NCBI GenBank assembly: GCA_013298415.1
Contig: JAAFHN010000078.1
Coordinates: 1 to 9,221 of the forward strand
DNA from: Comamonadaceae bacterium
Lineage (GTDB): Bacteria > Pseudomonadota > Gammaproteobacteria > Burkholderiales > Burkholderiaceae_C
DNA length: 9,221 nt
Reading direction: 5' to 3'
Under the pieces are notes generated by a model. That model saw nothing but the letters and a program-made list of their open reading frames with translations, was not told the DNA's origin and searched no databases. The stretch's first letter is position 1. Every line of letters starts with the position of its first letter. The translations under genes and the position numbers were made by a program. This document shows positions 1 through 5,680 of the stretch, piece by piece.

Positions 1-496
1 CGCCGTAGACGATCATGATGATCGAAGGCGGAATGAGCAGGCCCAGCGTGCCTGCCCCAGCGAGCGTGCCGATCGTGATGTCTTCAGGGTAGCCGCGCTT
101 TTTCAGCTCCGGCAGGGTCATCTTGCCAATCGTTGCGCAAGTGGCAGCGCTTGAGCCGCTCACGGCGGCAAAGATCGTGCAGCCCGCCACTTGGGTGTGC
201 AGCAAGCGGCCGGGCAGGCTTTGCATCCAGGGGGCCAAGCCTTTGAACATGTCTTGCGAAAGCCGGGTGCGAAAGAGGATTTCGCCCATCCAAATGAAAA
301 GGGGCAGGGCGGTCAGGGTCCAGGAGCTGGAAGAGCCCCAAATCGTGACTGCCATGGCGTCACCCGCTGGGCGGCTTGAGAAAAGCTCCATGCCGATCCA
401 GGCTACGCCTGAGAGGGCCAAGCCGATCCAAACGCCGCTGCCCAAAATGAGGAAGAGCGTGCCGATCAGCAAGAGAGAAATGGCTATGTCATTCAT
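1..496 (-). CDS. dctM: TRAP transporter large permease, DctM type (module 1, 3' end cut off by window edge)
   Basis: This is the N-terminal 165 codons of a TRAP large membrane subunit, the part that carries solute across the inner membrane using an ion gradient. I read it from an ATG at 496 (MNDIAISLL). It has hydrophobic segments near residues 3-35 and 55-72, and the family signatures SGSSAATCATIGK, TLPELKKRGYPE and LLIPPSIIMIVYG; the sequence leaves the window just after the last one. It aligns without gaps to the complete large permease at 5681-6979, so a full length near 430 residues is expected. The start codon lies inside the end of the small-subunit gene (8-base overlap), which points to translational coupling. 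The symbol is a family name only; the substrate is unknown. The assignment is very secure. Confidence 0.95.
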   Translation of the reverse strand, partial: MNDIAISLLLIGTLFLILGSGVWIGLALSGVAWIGMELFSSRPAGDAMAVTIWGSSSSWTLTALPLFIWMGEILFRTRLSQDMFKGLAPWMQSLPGRLLHTQVAGCTIFAAVSGSSAATCATIGKMTLPELKKRGYPEDITIGTLAGAGTLGLLIPPSIIMIVYG

Positions 497-992
497 GGCG
501 CGTGTCCTCCGCCTTCACATGGCGTTTGCCTTGGATTTCCATCACCAGCTCGTCGATCAAGGCGATGAGCAAAATCACTGTGCCAATCGCCATGCCGAGC
601 TGCGGAATCCACAAGGGCGTGGCATCGTTGCCGGTGGAGATGTCGTTGAACTGTTTGCTTTGCCACGCCAGGCGGCAGCTGTAGAAGGCGGCCAAGCCAG
701 CGAGTGCGGCGGAAGCGGCGAGCGCCCAAATTTCTAGCGCTTTGCCAGCCTTGCCTTGGAGCTTGCTGATGAAGAGCGTCACACGGATGTGTTCGCCGCG
801 CTTCAAGGTGTGAGCCAGCGCCAAAAAGCCAGCGCCCGCCATCAGGTAGCCCGCATAGGCATCCGTGCCGCGCACATGAAAGCCCAACTCACGGCCCAGC
901 ACGGAGAGCAGCACCATGATGAGCAGCCCGACCATGAAGCAGGCCGCAAGCCCGGCTGAGCCGTCGTACAAGGCATTAAGCAGCTTGCGCAT
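489..992 (-). CDS. dctQ: TRAP transporter small permease, DctQ type (module 1)
   Basis: 167-residue small membrane subunit of a TRAP transporter, which partners the large permease in the inner membrane. Four hydrophobic segments are visible, at about residues 10-33, 45-62, 87-108 and 127-150, the normal DctQ layout. It shares GxDAYAGY, GxHIRVxL and DATPLWIPQ with the second small permease at 5183-5677, so the two are paralogues. The ATG at 992 has an AAGGA ribosome site about nine bases upstream (1002-1006 on the plus strand). The gene overlaps the large permease downstream by 8 bases and is separated from the binding-protein gene upstream by 143 bases containing a terminator-like hairpin. 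The extended, charged C-terminus (KRHVKAEDTRHE) is ordinary. Symbol at family level only. Confidence 0.93.
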   Translation of the reverse strand: MRKLLNALYDGSAGLAACFMVGLLIMVLLSVLGRELGFHVRGTDAYAGYLMAGAGFLALAHTLKRGEHIRVTLFISKLQGKAGKALEIWALAASAALAGLAAFYSCRLAWQSKQFNDISTGNDATPLWIPQLGMAIGTVILLIALIDELVMEIQGKRHVKAEDTRHE

Positions 993-1076
993 GACTGGGA
1001 ATCCTTATTTTTGAAAGAATCTGCACCATTGTCCTAGTATTAATTGCATTCAATGCTACAAATAATGCAGCAATCT
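993..1076 (-). promoter_or_regulatory. AT-rich leader between the attenuator and dctQ1
   Basis: This AT-rich stretch separates the terminator-like hairpin from the small permease gene. It holds the AAGGA ribosome site and an 11-base perfect dyad, GCATTCAATGC (1046-1056). On the minus strand, sequences resembling TTGAAT and TAATACT occur, but no pair has good spacing, so an internal promoter is possible and not demonstrated. Confidence 0.3.
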
Positions 1077-1115
1077 GAAAAAAACGAAGCCGCTGCACGG
1101 ATTCCGCACAGCGGC
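1077..1115 (-). terminator. Intrinsic terminator or attenuator between dctP1 and dctQ1
   Basis: On the minus strand, GCCGCTG (1115-1109) pairs perfectly with CAGCGGC (1095-1089). A 2x2 internal mismatch and a further CGG/CCG pair lie inside it. The stem is followed by TTCG and seven T (1084-1078). It begins 20 bases after the dctP1 stop codon. In TRAP operons a hairpin here would let the binding protein be made in excess over the permeases; that role is inferred. Confidence 0.8.
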
Positions 1116-1135
1116 CTTGTTTCACAGACGCCAGC

Positions 1136-2110
1136 TTACTTGCGGTAGGCGTCAACCAGGGTCTTGCCTTCCGCGCCAGCTTTTTCAAGCCACTCTTTGA
1201 GGAGGGTGTCGCCCACCTTGGTCATGTCGGCTTTCAGCGCGGCGGATGGCGGCAGAATTTGCATGCCACCGGCCTTCAGGCGGTCCAGCGAGTCGCCGTT
1301 GGCTTTTTGCGCAGCAGCCCAGCCGCGTGTTTCAGCCGCAGCGGCTGCGCGCATCAGTGCATCTTGCTCTGGCTTGGGCAGGGCATCAAAGGCCTTCTTG
1401 TTCACGATCACCGCATTTTTGGGCAACCAAGCTTGCATGTCGTAGTAAAACTTGGTGTGCTCAAAAAGTTTCGTGTCGGCACCTGTCACGCCTGAGCTCA
1501 TCATGCTGTCCACCACACCTGTGGCAAACGCCTGGCTCACCTCGGCTGCTTGCACAGTCACCGGCTGAGCTTGCACCAGCTCGCCAATGCGGGCGGTGGC
1601 CGGGCTGTAGGCGCGCCACTTGATGCCCTTCAGGTCGGCGGCGTTGGCAATCGCCTTCTTGGTGTACAGGCCCTGGGGCGGCCATGGCACGCTGTACAGC
1701 AAGCTCATGCCTTGCTCGGCCAGTTTTTTCTCAAGCAGCGGCTTTTGCGCGCGATAGAGCTTCATCGCTTCATCAAAGCTGTCGGCCAAAAAGGGCAGGC
1801 CATCCGCACCAAAAATCGACCACTCGTTTTGAAAGTTCACGAGCAAGATTTCGCCCGCCTGCGCTTGGCCACCTTGCACGGCGCGCTTGATTTCAGGCGC
1901 TTTGAAGAGCGCCGCGTTGGCATGCACGGTGATCTTGAGCTTGCCTGCGGTGGCTTTGTCCACCTCGTCAGCGAAGGACTGGATGTTGATGGTGTGGTAG
2001 TTCGTGGCTGGGTAAGCCGTGGGCAAATCCCACTTGGTTTGGGCGAAGGCAAGGCCGCTGCTGGCGAGTGCGAGTGTGGCTGCGGCTTTCAAGAATGTGG
2101 AGCGATGCAT
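1136..2110 (-). CDS. dctP: TRAP transporter periplasmic substrate-binding protein, DctP family (module 1)
   Basis: 324-residue periplasmic receptor that captures the solute and delivers it to the TRAP permease pair. I chose the ATG at 2110: it follows an AAGG ribosome site at 7-base spacing, and it yields a compact signal peptide (MHRSTFLK, a hydrophobic stretch, then cleavage after AFA at about residue 23). An in-frame ATG at 2167 would add 19 residues that spoil the signal. Mature motifs are TKWDLPTAY, GKLKITVHAN, EIKRAVQ, VPWPPQGLY and KGIKWRAYSPATARIGE. The Arg near residue 166 is at the place of the arginine that holds the ligand carboxylate in this family, so a carboxylate ligand is likely. 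It is paralogous to the receptors at 4136-5116 and 6989-8032. It is the first gene of a minus-strand operon, divergent from the LysR gene. The ligand is unknown. Confidence 0.94.
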   Translation of the reverse strand: MHRSTFLKAAATLALASSGLAFAQTKWDLPTAYPATNYHTINIQSFADEVDKATAGKLKITVHANAALFKAPEIKRAVQGGQAQAGEILLVNFQNEWSIFGADGLPFLADSFDEAMKLYRAQKPLLEKKLAEQGMSLLYSVPWPPQGLYTKKAIANAADLKGIKWRAYSPATARIGELVQAQPVTVQAAEVSQAFATGVVDSMMSSGVTGADTKLFEHTKFYYDMQAWLPKNAVIVNKKAFDALPKPEQDALMRAAAAAETRGWAAAQKANGDSLDRLKAGGMQILPPSAALKADMTKVGDTLLKEWLEKAGAEGKTLVDAYRK

Positions 2111-2248
2111 GGGCAGGCCTTTTTGGTTTGGGTAAAGAGCTGAGGAAAAAAGAGTAATGCGAAGCATCGTGCCTTGCGCGCAGCTTGTACAGTCGGAAAA
2201 ACCAGGGAAGTCAACCTGTTTTTATTGAAAGATTGCTGGCTGGCCGAC
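2111..2248. promoter_or_regulatory. Divergent control region between dctP1 and the LysR gene
   Basis: This 138-bp gap separates two divergent genes, the classic place for LysR autoregulation and target control. Short dyads are ATGCgaaGCAT (2157-2167), TGCGCGCA (2175-2182) and TGTACA (2186 onward). A candidate minus-strand promoter for dctP1 is TTGACT (2214-2209) with TACAAG (2189-2184), at a rather long 19-base spacing. This would give a leader of about 65 bases. None of the dyads is a textbook T-N11-A box, so operator positions are tentative. Confidence 0.5.
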
Positions 2249-3130
2249 ATGAACTTGCGCTTTGTGGAAGCTTTTTACTGGGTTGCGTCGCTGCAGTCGA
2301 TTTCGCGGGCGGCTGAAAAGCTTTTCATCACCCAATCGGCCATGTCTGCCCGAATTTCAGCGCTGGAAGAGGAGCTGGGGACGCTCTTGATCGACCGTCG
2401 CGATAAGCAATTTCGGCTCACCTTGGCTGGCCAGCGCTTTTTGCGCCATGCCGTACAGCTCTTGGAGATGCAGCGCGACATCCGCAAAGAAATGGGCGCG
2501 CCAGCCAGCGTGGCGCTGCAGCTGCGGGTTGGGGCCATTGAGTCGGTGCTGCACTCGTGGCTGATTCCTTGGGTGGAATTGCTGCGGGCCGAGCACCCCG
2601 CGCTGGAGATGGAGCTTTCTGTTGAGACCACGCCAATTTTGATCGAGCACGTGAGGCGCGGGGTGCTGGACGTGGTGTTCACCGCAGCCCCAGCCGCGGG
2701 CGAAGGCGTGCGCACGCAAGCCATCACCAGCATGCCGATGTGCTTTTTGGGTCAAGCCAAGCTGCACCGCAAGCGCGTGTATCGGCTGAGCGACCTGGCC
2801 GAGCTGGAATTGATGACCTTTCAGCGCGGATCGCAGCCGCATCTGGCCTTGCTCGACATCTTGAAAGCCCAGGGTTTGCGGCCCAAAAAGGTGCACGCCA
2901 TCTCGTCCATTTCCGCGATGGTGCAGTTGGTCCACAGCGGTTTTGGCGTGGCCACTTTGCCGGCGGCTGCTGCGAGTCGGCTGCCAGACGCCTTGGGTTT
3001 GAAGGTGCTGCGCACCGATGCGGACTTGCCTCCCTTGCCCATCCACGCCAGCTTTCGAGCCGATCCTTCTGCGCGCGATATCGAGGCGGTGGTGGCATCT
3101 GCCACGCAATTTGCGCGTGAATTCGTGTAA
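2249..3130 (+). CDS. LysR-type transcriptional regulator
   Basis: 293-residue LysR-family regulator. I start it at the ATG at 2249 (MNLRFVEAFYWVASL), because LysR proteins begin a few residues before the first helix; an upstream TTG at 2174 would add 25 unlike residues. The winged helix-turn-helix covers about residues 3-60 (SISRAAEKLFITQSAMSARI, then EELGTLLIDR). A linker helix and the periplasmic-binding-like co-inducer domain follow from about residue 90 (LRVGAIES, then HSWLIPW). The product is a cytoplasmic dimer or tetramer of dimers that binds DNA and responds to a small molecule. Its divergence from dctP1 and its position upstream of the hydro-lyase/TRAP module 2 row suggest that it controls one or both transport clusters, with the transported compound or a metabolite as inducer. 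Length and domain order are normal. No clear ribosome site precedes the ATG. Confidence 0.93.
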   Translation: MNLRFVEAFYWVASLQSISRAAEKLFITQSAMSARISALEEELGTLLIDRRDKQFRLTLAGQRFLRHAVQLLEMQRDIRKEMGAPASVALQLRVGAIESVLHSWLIPWVELLRAEHPALEMELSVETTPILIEHVRRGVLDVVFTAAPAAGEGVRTQAITSMPMCFLGQAKLHRKRVYRLSDLAELELMTFQRGSQPHLALLDILKAQGLRPKKVHAISSISAMVQLVHSGFGVATLPAAAASRLPDALGLKVLRTDADLPPLPIHASFRADPSARDIEAVVASATQFAREFV

Positions 3131-3252
3131 GGCAGGGGCTTCGAGTGCCTAGGTGAAACCCTAGACGCCCCTCGCAGCATCGTTTTTTTCGATGCTGGAA
3201 TCGAAAAATTTGTCGTTTGTATTGGCTGCCATTGCTTTCCACAATCTGGCCC
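3131..3252 (+). promoter_or_regulatory. Hairpin-rich gap between the LysR and hydro-lyase genes
   Basis: Three inverted repeats are packed into about 75 bases. Repeat A is AGGGGC (3134-3139) with GCCCCT (3167-3172), enclosing CTAGG (3149-3153) with CCTAG (3160-3164). Repeat B is CAGCATCG (3175-3182) with CGATGCTG (3190-3197) around a loop of seven T. Repeat C is TTTTTCGA (3185-3192) with TCGAAAAA (3201-3208), which shares bases with B, so the two cannot form together. Repeat A followed by the T run could end the LysR transcript; the B/C choice could be an attenuator for the downstream genes. No convincing -35/-10 pair for the hydro-lyase is visible in the remaining 44 bases. Confidence 0.5.
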
Positions 3253-4062
3253 ATGAACCGACTTGAAATGCCCGCAACTTCTGGCGCCAGCGCAGCACAC
3301 GCCGCGCGACTGCGAATCCGCTCCGGCGAGTGGGCCCACCACACCAGCGGCTTGGCCGATCACCATGTGCAAGGAAATCTGGTGATCTTGCCGAAAGCCC
3401 TCGCCGACGACTTCTTGCTGTTTTGCCAGCGCAATCCCAAGCCTTGCCCGCTGCTGGCAGTGGGCGAGCCGGGAAATCCCCGACTGCCCAGCCTGGGCGC
3501 AGACTTGGACATCCGTAGCGATGTGCCGCGCTATCGCGTGTGGCGCCAGGGCGAGGTCGTGGATGAGCCGACCGACATATCAGCGATTTGGCAAAGCGAT
3601 TTCGTGAGCTTTGTGCTTGGCTGCTCTTTCAGCTTTGAGCAGGCCTTGATGGAGTGTGGCCTGGCCTTGCGCCATGTGCAAGAAGGCAAAAACGTGGCCA
3701 TGTACCGCACGAACGTGCAAACAGCGCCTGCCGGGCCTTTCGGCGGGCAGATGGTGGTATCGATGCGGCCGATGACCCCGCAGGCTGCCATTCGAGCGGT
3801 GCAGATCACATCGCGCTTTCCCAGCGTACACGGTGCGCCCATCCACATCGGCCACCCCGAACAAATTGGTATCCACGATCTGGCGCAGCCCGACTATGGC
3901 GACGCTGTGGATGTGCTGCCCGATGAGTTGCCGGTGTTTTGGGCTTGCGGCGTCACACCGCAATCCGCCTTGTTGCAAGCCAAACCCGACTTGTGCATCA
4001 CGCACTCGCCGGGCTGCATGTTGGTGACCGATCTGCTGAACCACCAATTGGCGGCGTTCTAA
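3253..4062 (+). CDS. Putative hydro-lyase, DUF1445/YcsI family (D-glutamate cyclase superfamily)
   Basis: 269-residue cytoplasmic protein with the full set of family motifs: HHVQGNLVILP (38-47), FCQRNPKPCPLL (57-68), DIRSDVPRYRV (86-96), FVLGCSFSFEQAL (120-132), YRTNVQTAPAGPFGG (151-165), VVSMRP (168-173), FPSVHGAPIHIGHP (189-202), VFWACGVTPQ (228-237) and THSPGCMLVTD (250-260). Databases call bacterial members putative hydro-lyases. The related mitochondrial enzyme interconverts D-glutamate and 5-oxo-D-proline. I chose ATG 3253 (MNRLEMPATS); an upstream TTG at 3217 and an internal ATG at 3268 are alternatives, and no start has a strong ribosome site. It lies 73 bp upstream of TRAP module 2 with no terminator between, so it is probably co-transcribed. 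In the last motif, Cys255 stands where I remember His in many relatives (THAPGHM). The family assignment is secure; the reaction here is inferred. Confidence 0.9.
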   Translation: MNRLEMPATSGASAAHAARLRIRSGEWAHHTSGLADHHVQGNLVILPKALADDFLLFCQRNPKPCPLLAVGEPGNPRLPSLGADLDIRSDVPRYRVWRQGEVVDEPTDISAIWQSDFVSFVLGCSFSFEQALMECGLALRHVQEGKNVAMYRTNVQTAPAGPFGGQMVVSMRPMTPQAAIRAVQITSRFPSVHGAPIHIGHPEQIGIHDLAQPDYGDAVDVLPDELPVFWACGVTPQSALLQAKPDLCITHSPGCMLVTDLLNHQLAAF

Positions 4063-4135
4063 CCCGACTGCCTTCCAAGCCCAGTCCCTCTTCCTCGTCC
4101 CTTTCCTTCACCCACCCTCACTCAGGAGCATTGCA
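4063..4135 (+). promoter_or_regulatory. Pyrimidine-rich spacer with ribosome site for dctP2
   Basis: The 73-bp gap is strongly pyrimidine-rich (mostly C and T from about 4070 to 4120) and ends in CTCAGGAGCATTGCA ahead of the dctP2 ATG, giving an AGGAG ribosome site. I see no hairpin and no clear promoter. The spacer would leave an unstructured, C-rich RNA segment between the hydro-lyase and the receptor. Confidence 0.4.
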
Positions 4136-5116
4136 ATGAACCTTCGCCGCCGCATGGCCAAAACCCTTTTGATCGCCAGCCTCTTTGCCACGCCGTTTGC
4201 TTGGGCGCAAACCAAATGGGATCTGCCCACCGGTTATGCCGTGAACAGTTTCCAAACGGAAAACGTGCAAGCCTTTGCCAACGATGTAGATCGCGCAACA
4301 GGCGGCAAACTCAAGATCACCTTGCATGCCAATGGCAGCCTGTACAAGGCCAACGAGATCAAGCGTGCGGTGCAAACCGGGCAAGTGCCCAGCGGTGAGT
4401 TCATTTTGAGCGGCGCTTCCAATGAAAACCCGCTCTTCGGCCTGGATTCGATTCCATTCTTGGCGACAAGCTATGCCGATGCGCGCAGACTTGCCGCAGC
4501 GCAAAAGCCAGCGCTTGACAAGCTCTTGGCTGCGCAAGGCATGAAGCTGCTCTTTTCCGTGCCTTGGCCGCCGCAGTCGCTCTATTCGGTGAAAGCGATC
4601 AACGGGCCTGAAGACTTGCGCGGCACCAAGATGCGGGCTTACAACCCGGCCACCACCCGCATCGCGCAGATGCTCAAGGCGCAGCCCACGACGATTCAAC
4701 TCGCAGAGCTTGGCCAGGCCTTGGCCACTGGCACGGTGGAAAACTTTCTCACGTCAAGCGCCAGCGGCGTAGAAAACAAGCTCTTTGAGCAAACCAAGTT
4801 TTTCTACACGGTGGCCGCTTGGTTACCGCGCAACGCGACCGTGGTGAGCCAAAAAGCCTTCGATGCACTGGATAAACCCACGCAAGAAGCTGTGCTGCGC
4901 GCCGCCAGCGCGGCAGAGTCACGCGGCTGGGCTTTGAGCGAATCGAAGAACGAGGAGTACGTGAAAGAACTTGCCAGCAAAGGCATGCGCGTGGCCGCAC
5001 CTTCTGACAGCTTGAAGCGCGAGCTGCAAGCCATCGGTGAGGCCATGACGCAAGACTGGATCAAGGCCGCCGGGGCTGATGGTCAGCCCATTGTGGATGC
5101 CTACCGAAAGAAGTGA
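4136..5116 (+). CDS. dctP: TRAP transporter periplasmic substrate-binding protein, DctP family (module 2)
   Basis: 326-residue periplasmic receptor. The ATG at 4136 follows AGGAG and opens a signal peptide (MNLRRRMAK, then a hydrophobic core, cleavage after AWA at about residue 24). The mature start QTKWDLPTGY nearly repeats that of the module 1 receptor. Other shared motifs are GKLKITLHAN, EIKRAVQ, SVPWPPQSLY, RGTKMRAYNPATTRI and ESRGW. The Arg at residue 167 is the likely carboxylate-binding arginine. The paralogue at 1136-2110 aligns almost without gaps, so the two modules arose by duplication or share a recent ancestor. It is followed after 66 bp by the small permease. Unlike module 1, no terminator-like hairpin separates receptor and permease. 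The ligand is not shown by the sequence; a small carboxylate such as pyroglutamate is suggested by the neighbours. Confidence 0.94.
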   Translation: MNLRRRMAKTLLIASLFATPFAWAQTKWDLPTGYAVNSFQTENVQAFANDVDRATGGKLKITLHANGSLYKANEIKRAVQTGQVPSGEFILSGASNENPLFGLDSIPFLATSYADARRLAAAQKPALDKLLAAQGMKLLFSVPWPPQSLYSVKAINGPEDLRGTKMRAYNPATTRIAQMLKAQPTTIQLAELGQALATGTVENFLTSSASGVENKLFEQTKFFYTVAAWLPRNATVVSQKAFDALDKPTQEAVLRAASAAESRGWALSESKNEEYVKELASKGMRVAAPSDSLKRELQAIGEAMTQDWIKAAGADGQPIVDAYRKK

Positions 5117-5182
5117 GTCATTGCTCAGAATTTCTAAAATGATAGCAAACAACCAAATGAATACTCGGACAGAGGTGTAGAA
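5117..5182 (+). promoter_or_regulatory. AT-rich spacer before dctQ2
   Basis: This 66-bp gap is clearly richer in A and T than its flanks. It contains only a weak TTGCT/AGCAA pairing with a wide loop and no T run. An AGAGGTG ribosome site precedes the dctQ2 ATG. The strong hairpin found at the same place in module 1 is absent. Confidence 0.35.
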
Positions 5183-5677
5183 ATGCGCAAAATTTATGCC
5201 GCACTGCTGTTCGGTGCAACCCTGTCGATGCTCAGTGCCTTTTTGTGCATCGTGCTGGGCGTGGCGGCCCGTGAGCTGCACTGGGATATCCAGGGCCTGG
5301 ATGCCTACGCGGGCTACAGCATTGCGGCTGCGCTTTTCTTGGCCATGCCTGCCACGCTCCAAAGCGGCGACCACATCCGCGTGAGCTTGATCACGCAGCG
5401 CTTGGGTGCGGCTTGGCAGCGGCGCGTGGAGTGGCTGTGCTTGATCTCGGCCAGCGCGCTGTCGATCTATCTGGCTTGGTTTTCCTGCCGTTTGGTTTGG
5501 ATCAGCCACGTCACGCACGACGTGTCGCCAGCGGCAGATGCCACACCGCTTTGGATTCCTCAGATCAGCATGGCTGTGGGGTGCATCGGCTTGGCGCTGG
5601 CCTTCTTGCATGCCACGGTGTGCCACGCAAGAGGCATCCCCTTTTTCAGCGCGGCCAAAACCGCCAACGTGGAGTAG
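5183..5677 (+). CDS. dctQ: TRAP transporter small permease, DctQ type (module 2)
   Basis: 164-residue inner-membrane small subunit. Hydrophobic segments lie at about residues 8-30, 43-60, 85-107 and 125-148. It keeps the same motifs as the module 1 copy (GLDAYAGY, GDHIRVSL, DATPLWIPQ), while the membrane segments have diverged more. The ATG at 5183 follows AGAGGTG at good spacing and gives MRKIYAAL, matching the MRKLLNAL start of the paralogue. The stop codon is 3 bases before the large permease start, so the two are translated together as an obligate pair. Its role is to associate with DctM; it is not thought to bind the solute alone. Confidence 0.93.
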   Translation: MRKIYAALLFGATLSMLSAFLCIVLGVAARELHWDIQGLDAYAGYSIAAALFLAMPATLQSGDHIRVSLITQRLGAAWQRRVEWLCLISASALSIYLAWFSCRLVWISHVTHDVSPAADATPLWIPQISMAVGCIGLALAFLHATVCHARGIPFFSAAKTANVE

Positions 5678-5680
5678 GCC

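Noticed and set aside
123..737. Long plus-strand open frame opposite dctM1 and dctQ1
   Set aside because: It is antisense to two secure TRAP genes, crosses their junction and has no recognisable protein pattern; it is a codon-bias shadow.
976..1188. Small minus-strand frame across the dctP1/dctQ1 gap
   Set aside because: It overlaps the end of dctP1 and the start of dctQ1 in another frame and reads through the terminator hairpin, so a real peptide is unlikely.
2357..3109. 250-codon minus-strand open frame opposite the LysR gene
   Set aside because: Fully contained within a clear LysR gene and without family motifs.
3175..3197. Perfect stem with a T7 loop as a simple intrinsic terminator
   Set aside because: The T run is in the loop instead of after the stem, so on its own it is not a standard terminator; it is reported as part of the nested structure instead.
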